Part shown: in pieces, positions 45,489-57,500 of the stretch
Position numbering within the stretch: position 1 is the first letter of the stretch
Layout: each line of letters opens with the position of its first letter
NCBI RefSeq assembly: GCF_030052815.1
Contig: NC_079493.1
Location: 61,008,691-61,072,690 of the forward strand
Direction: 5' to 3'
DNA from: Hevea brasiliensis
Lineage: Eukaryota; Streptophyta; Magnoliopsida; Malpighiales; Euphorbiaceae
Length of the DNA stretch: 64,000 bases
The notes under the pieces: model-generated
Database searches by the model: none
What the model saw: only the letters and a program-made list of their open reading frames with translations
Told to the model about the DNA's origin: nothing
Position numbers and translations under genes: made by a program

Positions 45489-46988
45489 CAAATATTCAAG
45501 AAATAACTTTGTAATATGCCCTAGTAAGCCTAGTGTGATTGGTTTGGATAGGTTGGCATGCCAATAGGGTTTTGATAGCAGTACTGCGTATGATGTATGG
45601 CTCCATGCCATTCTGTGAAATGATAGCCTATGGCTATATTGATTATGATGTTATAGTTGGCTTTATGAATTATTGCTTTTATGGCTTATTAGCCATTCTG
45701 TCTGCACACTGGGAGACACATTGTGACTGATGGTGTGACGACCCAAGGTACTTGGTACCCAGTGCTAGTTTACCTGTTTATCCAGTCCAGTCATTTTGTA
45801 TAGATTACTTGGACATGGAAAAGTATAAATGTAATTAAATTGATTATTAAATGAAGTAAGGAAATTAAATATCAAGATAAAGAACAAGTACGATTACAAT
45901 AAAAAAAAAGGCTCAAAATCATCAAGAAAACGATCAGTAAAATGCTAGAAAGAGTTAATATCATAAGATGTAATTAGCCTTCGACCAAACAATAAGTTAA
46001 GAATATTAGCAACTAAAAATATTAACAACTAAAAATATTAGCAATTGAATAAATGAGTAAGAATAATTAAAATAAATTAGATTAGTTATTTAGCAGAAAG
46101 AATTGAAATGAATTGGAATGATATTAAAATTTAATTATTATGAAAGAATTGAGCGCTTCTGAAGAGGAATAAATTAGAACAAAGGATAGTTAATACTAGA
46201 ATTATTATATGAAATTAGATTAAATTCCAGAGTATCCAAATTTTGATCCATTTCCTTTTTTTATTGTATATTATTTTCTTGTTATATTATTGCACCACTA
46301 AGCAGAAATGCTTAGCGCGATGGATTTGTTTCCTTCGCGCAGGTACTGAAGGCAAAACCCAGTAGATATTAGACTGGGATTTTGAAGTCCAGATCTGCAG
46401 AAGTGTCAGAAGGGTTCAAGGTTGTCACCTCCTCAGCAATGCATGTAGATAGGGCCCATATAGGTCATAATTTGTATGTTGTATAAAATGCTTAGTTATA
46501 GTATTGTAATGTAGATTATGAAAATGTAATTAATAGGAATGTGATGTAAATTAATAAATTAGCTTTTCCATATGTAATTAATTTATATATCATGTAAACT
46601 ATGAAATTATGCAATTATTTTGTAAAGCATGTAAATTAATGAAACTTGAGAATTTCTAGATATAAATTGTGCATGAATGGAAATGCATGGAAATGAATAT
46701 GAAATTGAAATATATGGATGAGATTTGAAATATGAGATGGTTATGAAAATAATTGATGAGATTTTTATTGTAAAATATTATTGAAAATTTCAAGCAGGTG
46801 AATAGTGAATCACGTCAAAAGTAAATAAAATAGGGGAAACTCCACTTGTTTCTCCTTAGAAAAATGATTGATATTAAAAGATAATAACTTGAAAATGATT
46901 AAATGAATAAAGTAAGATAAGATAGGGTCCGACACCGAATGCAGCATGCCTTGCTCGGCTACACTGTAATCGAGTAAGGGGTGTCACA
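45489..46988 (+). repeat. LTR F, right part
   Basis: Continues 26291-27113 after element D. Resembles the 3' half of the E LTR: ATGCCCTAGTAAGCCTAG, GGATAGGTTGGCATGCC, ATAGCCTATGGCTAT, GACGACCCAAGGTAC, TGCACCACTAAGCA. It ends AAGGGGTGTCACA. No PBS follows; Ty1/copia sequence does, so F is a solo or 3' LTR inserted into a copia element. No gene is seen in it. Confidence 0.75.
46291..46378 (+). other. Three-hairpin module (LTR F)
   Basis: Box TGCACCACT; stem 1 CTAAGCA...TGCTTAG (46298-46315); stem 2 GCGCGA...TCGCGC (46315-46340); stem 3 CCCAGT...ACTGGG (46358-46378). All three stem sequences differ from D, yet all pair. Confidence 0.7.
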
Positions 46989-46990
46989 GT

Positions 46991-47380
46991 TGGAAGAGTT
47001 CCAAACAGAGTACGACTGCAGATTCCACTATAGAGGCTGAGTATATTGCTGCATCAGATGCTGCAAAGGAAGCTCTTTGGATAAAGAAGTTCGTAACAGA
47101 ACTTGCAATAGTTCCTTCCATTGAGTCAACAATTCCACTCTACTGTGGCAATAATAGAGCAGTCATACAGGCTAAGGAACCCTGGTCTCACCATAAATCT
47201 AAACACATAGAAAGGCGCTATCACATTATCAGAGAGATAGTTGGGTGAGGCGATGTAGGCATGCAGAAAATAGCATCAGTTGAAAATCCAGCTGATCCAT
47301 TCACTAAGCCTATGTCACAAGCTCAGTTAGACCGATATCTTGAGAAGATAGATCTAAGATATTGTAATGAATGGCTCTAG
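46991..47380 (+). pseudogene. pol: Ty1/copia RNase H, C-terminal end
   Basis: A 130-codon frame, cut on its left by LTR F. It reads WKSSKQSTTADSTIEAEYIA, then ASDAAKEALWIKKFV, LYCGNNRAVIQAKEPWSHHK, SKHIERRYHIIRE, VENPADPFTKPMSQ and ends NEWL-stop. The S-T-I-E-A-E-Y, HHKSKHIE..YH and ADPFTK motifs are diagnostic of copia RNase H. One internal TGA follows EIVG (about 47247). The usual catalytic Asp-Asn (CDNxxA) reads CGN here. Non-functional. Confidence 0.93.
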
Positions 47381-47384
47381 TGCT

Positions 47385-47394
47385 AGTGGGAGAT
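47385..47394 (+). other. Copia polypurine tract
   Basis: AGTGGGAGAT just after the pol stop and before the 3' LTR; typical for copia elements. Confidence 0.75.
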
Positions 47395-49499
47395 TATTAG
47401 CAGTATGTCCTAGAGCATATCATTTAGTATGCATCTTGTATGTATTTTATTAATAAAAGGCATTTTCACTGTTCCGTTTACATAATATATTTATGTGTAA
47501 TAGAAAAGGTCCATTGATATTTTGTTAGAAATTCTATTCTTAAGTTGTTAAGAATATGAGTGATAGTATTTCTAGTACAAAGTATCATAAATTGGTTCAC
47601 AATCGAGGGTACTTCACAATAAGGACATGACTTATCCAGAAAGATTGTAATCATGTTTATTCCCAAGTTATTTATATGAGATGTAAATAAGATGGAATGG
47701 TGAGTCTCATGCCATATAACAAACATGATAGGCACTTATGCATGATAAGTAGGCCGAACCAGTGACATTTATGACAAGCACATGGAGTTTACTCTTGTCA
47801 ATGCATTGTCATAAATCATATTAGTGCATATAATCTTTAGACCTAAGATAGCACAGTTATCTTGTATATAGATGGTTTGAGTTTGATACTGCTTTGATAC
47901 TTGTACTGTGTATGGGTATATGGGTATGTGTTAGCTCCTACCAGTTATATATGGAGATAGGTGTTGATCAAGATGGAATCTATTACCCTAAGTAAATAGG
48001 AATAAAATCCTATGTTCATTTAATTGTTTTTGATGTTTCAAGTTCCTGGCTAGGACAGATAGATTTAATTAGAAAAGAGTTTCTGATGAGAAAATCTTTT
48101 TAATCAAGAACTGGAATTAAAAGAGAACATAATATTCATGGCAAATGGGGTTTGACATAAACCATGACTCCAACTTGAATTGGGATTTTGTAACAGAGAG
48201 ATTCTAGTGCATGGTAACATATGATTATAGGTTCATTTAAGGTAAACCTTATTACTGATTAGGTGGCTATGGCATGCTATGCTAGGTGTTAACGATAGTC
48301 TATGAGCTGCCTAAAATGATTTAGAGAAATCATTTATGGTAAGAAAGAGTTCTGATGATATTAAGAGTTAATATCATCTCATTGCCAATTAGTGATAAGC
48401 CTAGTGAGTCACACACATACACAAGTAATCACAAAGTTAATTGTGATTTAATTAATTAATTAAAGAGTTTAATTGATTAATTAAATAGGTTTGGTTTGCA
48501 ATTACATTGAAAACTCCCAAGCATGGCTTGAAACCAAATCTAGGTTATTGGATGTATAGTATAAGTTAAATTTATATTTAAAGTGTTTAAATATGAATTT
48601 AATTATAAGAAATTAATTAATAGAGATTAATTAATTAATTTATATTTGACATAAATTGATTAGAAGAAGAGAAATAATTATTTTGGGTTGAGAACTCAAA
48701 ATTAAGACACAAGGGTAATTTGGTCATTTCACAGGGTGACATGTAGCACCATGAGATGGTGACACATGGCACTGCACATAAGCTTGTCATTTGTCTTTTA
48801 ATCATGTAAGATGATCAAAGTCAAGATTAAATTTAAGTTTAACACTTGGCACAATGCGATTGGGCCAATTAAACTAAGAGCCAATCAGAAGATGACATAT
48901 GGCAAGGGTTTTAAGTGATGACCTAGCTATATAAGGAAAAGGATGAAAGAACAAAAGAAAAAATATGATTTTCTCAAAGAGGTGCTGCCACCCTTGTCTT
49001 CTTATTCATCTCTCATCAATTCAAAGAGAATTGCCAACATTCTCTTGAATTAAAATTGCTAGAAATCATTTCTAGTGTCCTATATACATCTATAACATCT
49101 CTAAAGGCAAAACCTTAATTTCTAATTGATTAGAAAGGCTTGAGAAGCCGTTCAAGGGGCTGCCATTGGTGATCTTGGTGTGGACAAGCTAAAGGGATAA
49201 CATCTGGGGTCCTAGGTGCTTCACAAAGGTACCAAACACAATTACAGTGCATCAAAAGGTTAGCACACATGTTCTTGATCTAATCTAGGGTTCTAATGAA
49301 TTAATCTGTTAATTCTAAAATCTTAAAATGGCAAACATAGATCCAAATACATATTAAAAGAGTTTTAATATACAATTGAACATTGAGATCAATAGGTAAA
49401 AATTGAATCTTGCATAACGCATGAGGCCCTAGAAGAAAAATGTTGAATTCAATATTCTAAACTAATAAACTAATAATTTTTCATGCTTCCGCTCCTTCA
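47395..49499 (+). repeat. Ty1/copia 3' LTR (about 2.1 kb)
   Basis: Starts TATTAG (expected TGTTGG/TGTTAG) after the polypurine tract and ends GCTTCCGCTCCTTCA. The next bases (gggac, 49500-49504) would be the target duplication, with gag text of element G resuming. Minus-strand frames such as 47478-47735 and 49462-49761 are not supported as genes. Confidence 0.75.
48927..48936 (+). promoter_or_regulatory. TATA box of the copia LTR
   Basis: CTATATAAGG in a typical plant TATA context, followed by a leader rich in GAAAAGG. About 1.53 kb into the LTR. Confidence 0.6.
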
Positions 49500-50334
49500 G
49501 GGACACAGCATCCAGAGAGGTGCAGCTAGAGTAGATTACATGGGACTTCTTCCTCATAGAGTTTAGGAAGAAGTATGTCAGCAGTGTATACTTAGAAGAG
49601 AGATGAAGAGAATTTATCAGTCTGAGGCAGAGGCAGTTATCAGTGGCGGAATATGGGCGTGAATTTATCAGACTGAGCTGGTATGGTAGGGAAATAGTTC
49701 CCACAGAAGCTGAGAGGTGCAGAAGGTTTGAGGAAGGGCTGAACGACAATATCAAAATCATGATAACAGCTTTGGAGATTACTAACTTCGCAAAATTAGT
49801 TGAAGCTACAATGAAAGTGGAAAGAGTTAGAGTAAGCGAACAGAGCAGAAGGGATAGACAGCAGAAGAGGGGTCCAGGTAAGTCTAGTGCATCCTCTACT
49901 CCCAGAAAAAAGTTTAGAGGTCCTTCTACTTAGAGTTTTGGTCAATCACATGGTCAGGGCCAGTCACAAAGGCCCAGATCTCAGTTCACACCAAGGAGAG
50001 GCCAGTCTATACCCTCAGTGGGTAGCTCTCTAGGGACGTATTCAGGGGACCAGCCCCAGCAGTTTCTTCTGCCTGTCCACACTGCCAAAGGTGGCACAAG
50101 GGGGAATGTTGGTGAGTGACTGGTAGTTGCTTCCGGTGTGGGTCTACAGAACGTCAGATTAGAAATTGTTCATGGAGGACTGCTACAGCTGCCCCAGCAT
50201 AAGTAGACAGGCCTGCCCTTAAAGCTCAAAGGTGTAGAAGGCCAAGTAAATCTGAGGTAGCGGGTGCATCGCACAGGCCAACGACAGAGTTAGCTGAGAG
50301 GCCAGAGGCCAGAGCACCTGCCAAGGCTTATGCC
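49500..50334 (+). pseudogene. gag: Gag of element G, 5'-truncated
   Basis: Begins inside the capsid domain where the copia LTR ends: WDFFLIEFRKKYVSSVYLEE, then stop, REFISLRQRQLSVAEYGREF, IRLSWYGREIVPTEAERCRR, FEEGLNDNIKIMITAL. The text parallels E (56700-57000). A Lys/Arg-rich linker and Ser/Gln-rich tail follow, with TAG at 49931-49933. The zinc knuckle near 50080-50170 is recognisable only across frames (CPHC..WHKGECW). Several stops and frame changes; non-functional. Confidence 0.82.
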
Positions 50335-51338
50335 ATGAGAGCTCAGGAGGAGCAGAATGCCCCGGATGTCATCAGGGGTATGTTTTCCCTCTACAATATA
50401 TCTGTGCATGCATTGGTAGATCCAGGATCCACTCATTCATATATCTGCATCAGGCTACCTATAGAAAGGGGAATACAAGTAGAGGAAAGTGACCAAGATA
50501 TTCTGATCACTAATCCATTAGGCCACAGCCTGGTGGTGAATAAAGTATACAAGGGTTGCCCATTGAGGATTCAGGGGTGTGAGTTCCTAGTAGACCTGAT
50601 TGAATTGTCATTGCATGAGTTTGATGTGATTTTAGGAATGGATTAGTTGTCTCGTCATTAGGCGATAGTAGACTGTAGATTGAAGAGCATCACTTTGAAA
50701 ACTCCTAAGGGTAATGAGATCACAGTTGTGGGAGAAAGGACAGATTTCTTATCACAGTTGTGGGAGAAAGGATAGATTTCTTGTCCAATGTCATTTCAGC
50801 CACTGCTGCAAGGAAATTAATGAGAAAAGGTTGTGAAGCCTACTTGGCACACGTGGTTGATACTAGGCAGGCTAAGCCAAACCTGTATGACATATCCACA
50901 GTAAGTGACTTCCCTAATGTGTTTCCTAAAGAGTTGTCTGATTTGCCACCAGAAAGGGAAGTTGAATTTGCTATTGAGGTATTGCTGGGTACAGCACCAA
51001 TCTCTATTGCTCCTTATAGGATGGCACCCACTGAATTGAAGGAGTTAAAAATCTACTTTCAAGAGTTACTAGATAAGGGGTTCATACGCCCCAACGGGTC
51101 ATCGTGGGGAACTCCGGTGCTATTTATGAAAAAGAAAGATGGGACTTTCAGGCTATGTGTTGATTACCGACAGTTAAATAAAGTAACTGTGAAGAACAAG
51201 TACTCGTTACCTAAAATTGATGATCTGTTTGATCAATTAAAGGGAACAGGCATATTTTCTAAAATTGATCTCAGATCAGGGTATCATTAGCTAAGGGTAA
51301 AGTATGCAGATGTACCAAAGACAGCATTCAGGACCCGG
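50335..51338 (+). pseudogene. pol: Protease and N-terminal RT of element G
   Basis: Protease: MFSLYNISVHALVDPGSTHS, ESDQDILITNPLGHSLVVNK, HEFDVILGMD, then stops. A 32-bp tandem duplication (50719-50750 and 50751-50782) shifts the frame. RT resumes in the next frame: [108 protein letters not shown], then [14 protein letters not shown] cuts it at 51339 before the catalytic FIDD. Confidence 0.88.
50719..50782. repeat. 32-bp tandem duplication in G protease
   Basis: ATCACAGTTGTGGGAGAAAG... occurs at 50719-50750 and again at 50751-50782, with one C/T difference. The length is not a multiple of three, so it breaks the frame. Confidence 0.92.
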
Positions 51339-52758
51339 TGTAACACCCCTATGTTCGGTAGTGCGTTCTACTATTCTGGTGATCAGTGTCTGTCCAGATA
51401 GCTAGAATGCCTAGAACTACATTTAAATGTTAGTGAGGAGATATAAAATATTGAAATACAATAGAAGAAAATACAAGAAAAACAAAGGAAAAATAATAGT
51501 AATGAAATGTGACTAAGTTAAACGAGCCAAAAATTGTAGCGATGGGTGACCGCACCGGAAAGTTTCGGCGTGGACCGTTGACTAGCCCTGGACTGCGGGG
51601 AACCCTAGAAAATATTTTTAAGACTTAAATAAATATCTATTGAAGTATAAATATCATTAGAAATATCAAAGAAAAATTAAATAATTAGTACAAAGAAAAA
51701 TGAGAAATCGAGAAAACCACAAAAATCGGTGTTATCGAAAAATCGGAAATACAACTCGAATGGGGGCATTGTGGGCATTTGACACCCCGAGTTGACTTTT
51801 GACCTCAATTTTCATTAAAATTAAATGATATTACACTTTGGAAATGTCATGAAAAATTAAAATGAGATACATTATATAAGTAGTGAAAGAATTGAGATAA
51901 ATGTGCAAATAATGAAACTTTGAATAAATAAACAATAAAACTAATCCTAGTGCTCCACTAACTACATTATAAGAGACATAAATATGGTTTTAGTGGAAAG
52001 AAAAAGGTCTTCTTCAACCTCTCAAAACAATGGCCGAATTCATCCTCCATTAAAGCTCCATAGCCAAACCTTATTCTACCTCCATGCAACCTTGATCAAG
52101 TCACCTTTTTCACTAAGTTCCTTCACTAAACCTTGTCTACACACCTTGGGCAGCATACTTAGAGCAAAAAGAAGGAAATTTAGTGAGGTTTGAGCAAGCT
52201 ACAAAAATAAGTAAGTGTCCAAATCTTCTCCCTAGCTTTAGTCAACCTTGTATTTAGATTGAGATGAGTAGTTTGGTGAAGAGAAATGAAAAGAATAGTG
52301 AGATATGAACTTGTCCATTTTCAGTAGCCATGAAGGTTTGTGGTGTTTGAGTTTTTCTTACCTTTAATGGATGGGAATTAAGGTTGATTAACTCAAATAG
52401 AAGTTGTAATAGGTTAATGTCCAAGTATGTGCATGGTAGTGCTTGAATTAAAGGTTTGAAATGGGACCTTGATGCTTTGGCAAACTGCCATGTTTAGTAG
52501 CCTATAATATGATGAATTTGTGTGTGTGTGAATATGAAGTTTATTAATGAAATATGATGGTATTGAATTGTGGATAGTTTGTATAATTGCCATGGAAGTG
52601 TATGTGTAAAATAAGTGCTGATGTAAATTGAATTTGGGTGGATGTAAATGTTGAATTTTAACGGTGTATTGTGTGCACTGAGCACTTGAGTGTTCTGCCC
52701 AAAATGCTTACTGGAAATGTGTACAATGTATATAGAAGTTCCATGATTAAATGTTGAA
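51339..52758 (+). repeat. LTR H, 5' part (interrupted by element E)
   Basis: Starts TGTAACACCCCTATGTTCGG at 51339, inserted in G after cccgg (51334-51338). It resembles LTRs A and D with diverged text, holds TATA-like TTATATAAGTAG (about 51870-51881) and donor-like ATAA|GTAAGT (52211), and is cut at 52759 by the LTR of E. The frame at 51984-52193 inside it has no known motif. Confidence 0.85.
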
Positions 52759-53645
52759 TGTAACATCCTCCCTATACGTGTTCCATATGTTCTATTGCTC
52801 CAGTAGTCAAATAACAGTCCAGGCAAGTCAGGATGTCTAGAACTACACTTCGGTGATAGTGAACAGACATATAATGATGAAATAAATAAAAAGAAAATAC
52901 AAAAAAAAAAAATCAAACAAAAATGAAAGAGAGAAAATGATGCTAAGTTAAACGAGCCAAGACTACAAATGATGGGTGATCAGACTTTGGGAAGGCCATT
53001 GCAGATCCTGTGAATCATGAGGAACCCTCTGAATTTAATTTTGAGACATAAATAAAGGTTTATTGAAATGTAATTGACACTAGAAATATCAACAAAAATT
53101 TAATAGATTAGTACAAAGAAAAATGAAAAATCAAGAAACAGAGAAAAATCGGTGTTACTGAAAAATCGAGAATATAACCCGAAGTGGGGTATTTTGGTCA
53201 TTTGACACATAGTGTTGCCATTTGACCTCAATCTCCATTAAAAATAAATGATATTACACTTAGAAAATATCATGAAAAATTAAATTGTGATACATTATAA
53301 GAATAGCGAAAGAAATGGGGGATAAAATCTAATTTATGAAACTTTGAATAATTAACATTAAAATCCAAGTTAGTGCTCCACTAACTTGGATATTGGGACC
53401 CTTATCACAGCCTTGGGACAGCAGATAGCACTCACCATCATCTTCTTCATCATCCCATTTTACTTTGCCGAAATGAATTCCACCATGGAAATCACCATGG
53501 CCACCCCACATGCAACCTCCATGGGTGCATGATCAAGCCATCCTTTCCAATTCTTTCCTTCATTAAAGCTTGCCTACTCACCTTGGGGAAGATATTGGCA
53601 ACAAGAAAAGCAAGATTTGGTAAAGTTTTGATAAGCTTCAAAAGT

Positions 53646-53653
53646 GGTAAGTG
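53646..53653 (+). promoter_or_regulatory. Candidate 5' splice site in E 5' LTR
   Basis: GTG|GTAAGT, about 890 bp into the LTR; the same in the 3' LTR at 61837. The partner acceptor would be TTTTGATCAG at 56281-56283, three bases before the gag ATG. Confidence 0.4.
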
Positions 53654-55109
53654 TCCAAAACCTCTCCCTTGCTTTAGTAAACCTTGTGTTTAGGTTGAGG
53701 TGAGTATTTTAGTGAAGAGAAATGAAAGAAATAGTGAGAAATGGACTTGTCCATTTTTGGCAGCCATGAACCTTTGTTGAGCTTGAGTTATTTTTACTTC
53801 TAATGAATGGAAATGAAGGTTAATTAATTTAAATGAAAGTTGTAGTAAATTTGTATCTAAGTATGTGCATGTAGTGTTTGAATTAAGGGTGTGAAATGGA
53901 ACTTTGATGCCTTGAGCAAACTGCCATATTTGGTAGACCCTAATAGCATGAATTTGTGTATGAACATGTAGTTATTAATGAAATATGCTAAGGTTAAATT
54001 GTGGGCAGCAAGTGTAAAGGATATTGAAGTATGATTATGTTGAAGTGTATGTGTAATATTGACATTGAGATGTGTTAAATTTTGATGGAAGTGAATGTTG
54101 AATTAGTGGTGAATTGTGTGCATTAAGAAGTTGAATATTCTGCCCAAAATTGTTGCTGTAATTGTGTATAATATATATATGGAAGTGTTATTGATTGAAT
54201 ATTGAAGAAATGAGGAGGAGAAGGAATATCAAATTGGAAGTGTATGTGCTTTGTGTAGGTTGTGTGTGAAGGCAGTACATAAATTAGGCCATAAGTGCCA
54301 AACTATCAACCCAATTGGTATGAGGCAATAGGGGGTTAAACTAGACACCAAATAGGCCAACTTTCATGTAGAAATGTTGCCAAAATTCTGCCTAGAAACT
54401 GACCTTAAAAATGACCAAATCCGGATTAGCAACCTTGCAACCTAGATTTTTGACCATATGAACAGTAGTCCTTTGGATGACCATAACTCACTCAAAACAG
54501 GTCCAATTGACCTGAAATTTTTACCATGGTTATTTTAGACATAGATCTACAATTCGTATGAAGACACCAAAGCCCAGAAATGGCCAGAACCAAGTCAAAT
54601 GGCTTTAAAAATTTCGGGTACAAAAACTGCCTAACCAAAACTGACCTAAAATTGACCAAATTTTGCACTAAAGGTGCAATCTGTCCAGCTTTAGTAAATT
54701 GACCATATCATAGTCTATACAACTCAGAATGACCTAAAAATTTGCCCCGCATGCAATAAGACATAGAGCTACAATTTTTCTTCTTTGACCAGAAGCTAAA
54801 AACCAAGGGAAATAGGACTTAAAGCTAGTCCAATCTAGCACACAAAAATTGAGAATTTGACATTTTGCATACAATGATGCTTGAAGCATTTTGGCAATGA
54901 ATGCCAACTTGTAAAAATGGTAAATTGCACTATATTGGCAGCATATTGAGATATAAATTGTGACGTATTGATGCTAGAAACAACTTATCCATATTACCTA
55001 AAAAGGTCAACATATGCAGTGACTTGTGAATTATATAATAGTTAGTAAACTCCAAAAATTGAAGAATTAAACAATTAATTAATAATGTGCCCTAGTTTGC
55101 CTAGTTGAC

Positions 55110-55330
55110 TAGTATGGATAGGTTGGCATGCCAATAGGATTCTGACAGCTGTTCTGTAAATGGCTTCATGCCATACTGTGTTTTTACAGCTTATTATGCC
55201 GCACTCTGACTTTAATAGCCTATGGCTATACATATTGTGTATTTATTCTTGGCTTATTGCCACATTGACTATATGGCTTCTTAGCCACACTATTTGCACA
55301 CCGGGAGACACTTTGTGACCGACGGTGTAA
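55110..55330 (+). repeat. Array of GGC...GCC micro-hairpins in E 5' LTR
   Basis: Consecutive small inverted repeats: TTGGCATGCCAA, ATGGCTTCATGCCAT, ATAGCCTATGGCTAT, TTGGCTTATTGCCA and ATGGCTTCTTAGCCA, among others. Repeated in the 3' LTR (63367-63545), with a diverged version in LTR F (about 45550-45700). Confidence 0.75.
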
Positions 55331-55520
55331 CGGCCCAAGGTACTATGTACCCAGTACCAGTATATCCGTTTATCTAGTCTGGTCAGTATATAGGCTACAC
55401 GGGCAGTAATTCAAGTACTATTAAATTCAAATACCTAAATCCAGTCTACTAACATACAGCACCACCGAAAATTTGTAAACACTTTATTTACTTTATTTTA
55501 GTGTATATTTCTTTATATTT

Positions 55521-55597
55521 TGCACCACTAAGCAAAATTGCTTAGCGTGTTGCTTTTGTAACGCATAGGTATTGGAGATACAGCTGGGGAGCCCAGC
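55521..55597 (+). other. Three-hairpin module (E 5' LTR)
   Basis: Box TGCACCACT; stem 1 CTAAGCAA..TTGCTTAG (55528-55545); stem 2 GCGTGTTGC-type pairing with GTAACGC (55545-55564); stem 3 GCTGGG-GAG-CCCAGC (55583-55597). Confidence 0.72.
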
Positions 55598-56162
55598 AGA
55601 CCTACCACCGGGTGAGACATCAGATCTGCACAAGATTCCAGAGTCATCTGCACTACATTGCATACATGGTAGGACTTAGGATATCTTGTATTTTGTACTT
55701 TTGTTGTATATTTGAAATTCAGCCCTGTATTTTGTATTGTTATGAAAGCTCTAAAGTTTGTAATATTTTGTACATATTAAATGACATGGAGATTTTCTAT
55801 ATATATTTAAATTATTATGGACTGTATTATGGAACTATTTAATGACTGTAAAAGTCTATTGACTTTACTGAGAAATAGAGACTGTGAAATATTTGAGATT
55901 TTGATATCATCATATTAAACTGTTTTCAACAAGTTTGGAAGGATAGTTTGTCCTAAATATAGACGGCACCTTGCCAAATTTTTATTACCAATCTTGAAAC
56001 ACTGATTTTATCAAAGTATGACAATAGTATCAGCATGATATGAATATTACATAAAAGACTTCTTAAAATCAAATTTAGTTCAAGAAATGAAATAATCACA
56101 GACTAGGTGTTCCGGCACGTCGTGTAGCACGCCTTGCTACGGGTGAGGGGTGTTATATTTAG

Positions 56163-56174
56163 TGGTATCAGAGC
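56163..56174 (+). other. Primer-binding site of element E
   Basis: TGGTATCAGAGC, 5 bp after the LTR. Confidence 0.9.
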
Positions 56175-56286
56175 ACGGTTTAGGCGTTTCTGGACCTAGA
56201 TAGATTGCACATCATGCATTGCATTGTAAGTGTTAAGATGACTCCAATGCAAATCTTTTGATTTGTTTTGTTATTTTGATCAGAAT

Positions 56287-57500
56287 ATGGACTCCACATC
56301 ACAGAGACCGGTCGATGAGGAAGTGGAAAGTCATGCTCCATCTATGACTGAACCAGGAGACAGGAGGGAACCTGCTCCACCAGTACCAAATGCACCAAAT
56401 GATTTCAGAAATGGTCGAGTGCTTTAGACAGATGGCAGGAGTTATGCCACCACCATCACCTCCACATCAAAAATCTCATATGGAGAGACTCAGGAAGTTT
56501 GGAGCAGTGGACTTTCTGGGCAAAAGAGAAGATGATTCTGTCACAGCTGAAAACTGGTTGGATAGAACTGGAAGAGTCTTGAAATAACTTCATTGTACTC
56601 CAGAGCAGAATTTGGAAGTCTGCCAGATCACTCTCGCAGGATGATGCATACCGGTGGTGGGATACAGAACTAGTGAGGTGCCACGCAGCAGATAACTTGG
56701 GATTTCTTTCTCACTGAGTTCAGAAAGAAGTATGTGGGCAGTGTATACTTGGAAGAGAAGAGAAGGGAGTTTATTACCCTACACCAGAGACAACTGACAG
56801 TGGCTGAATATGAAAAAGAATTTGTCAGATTGAGCCACTATGTGCGAGAAATAGTCCCTAATGAGGCAGAGAGATGCAAGAGAAATTGAGGAAGGACTCA
56901 ATGATAACATTAAAGTAATGATTACAGCCTTGGGGATTACAAAGTTTGCCAAGTTAGTGGAAGCTACACTGAAGGTTGAAAAAGTTAGAATGAATGAGCG
57001 TAATGAAGGGATGCATGAGAAAAGAGGTCAGGGTTAGACCGGTACATCTTCTGCCCCTAGTAAGAAATTCAAAGGTTCGCCTACTCAGAGTTTTAGTAGA
57101 TCACCAAGTTAGGGTCAGTCACAGAGGTCCAAATCTCAGTTTACACCAAGGAGAGGCCAGTCCACCCCTTCAATGGCTAGCTCTCCAGGAACAGGGTACA
57201 GGGGACCAGCCCCAATAGTATCTGTTGCTTGCCCACATTGCCAAAAATGGCATAAGGGTGAATGTTGGAGGATGATAGGTGCTTGTTTACAGTGTGGATC
57301 TACAGACTACCTAGTCCGAGATTGTCCACGCAGAACTGTTACATCCACTCCGGTATCAACTGATAGGCCCGCCTCCACTCAAGGGTAGAAGGTCGTAAGG
57401 CCGAGGCAATGGTACTTCACAGAAACCAGTGTCAGAGTCTGTGGAGAGAGCAGAAGTCAAAAAACCAGCCAAAGCCTGTGCTATAAGGGCACAGGAGGAA
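56287..57500 (+). pseudogene. gag: Gag of element E
   Basis: ATG at 56287 (MDSTSQRPVDEEVESHAPSM), directly after an acceptor-like ATCAG. A frame change near 56390 leads to MISEMVECFRQMAGVMPPPS and KFGAVDFLGKREDDSVTAEN-WLDRTGRVLK, then TGA/TAA stops. Further capsid text (FFLTEFRKKYVGSVYLEEKR, LTVAEYEKEFVRLSHY, EGLNDNIKVMITALGI) is spread over frames to about 57000. The Ser/Gln-rich tail reads MASSPGTGYRG. The zinc knuckle is CPHCQKWHKGECWRM / CLQCGSTDYLVRDC, where the expected His reads Tyr. Non-functional through several indels. Confidence 0.87.

Larger units (their letters stand above)
52759..56157 (+). repeat. 5' LTR of element E (3399 bp)
   Basis: TGTAACATCCTCCCTATACG...GAGGGGTGTTATA; the terminal CA reads TA. 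TATA-like ACATTATAAGAATAG near 53292. Donor at 53648. Micro-hairpin array 55110-55330. Hairpin module 55521-55597. Confidence 0.92.

Noticed and set aside
45539..45730. Short plus-strand frame after element D considered as a host gene
   Set aside because: It is the micro-hairpin region of LTR F and aligns with non-coding LTR of E (55110-55330).
48420..48680. TTAATTAATTAA-rich palindromic text considered as a matrix-attachment site or origin
   Set aside because: It is simple AT-rich copia LTR sequence without further support.
55612..55842. 76-codon plus-strand frame
   Set aside because: Lies in the E 5' LTR downstream of the hairpin module; no motif, and rich in Ile/Tyr as expected of AT-rich non-coding sequence.
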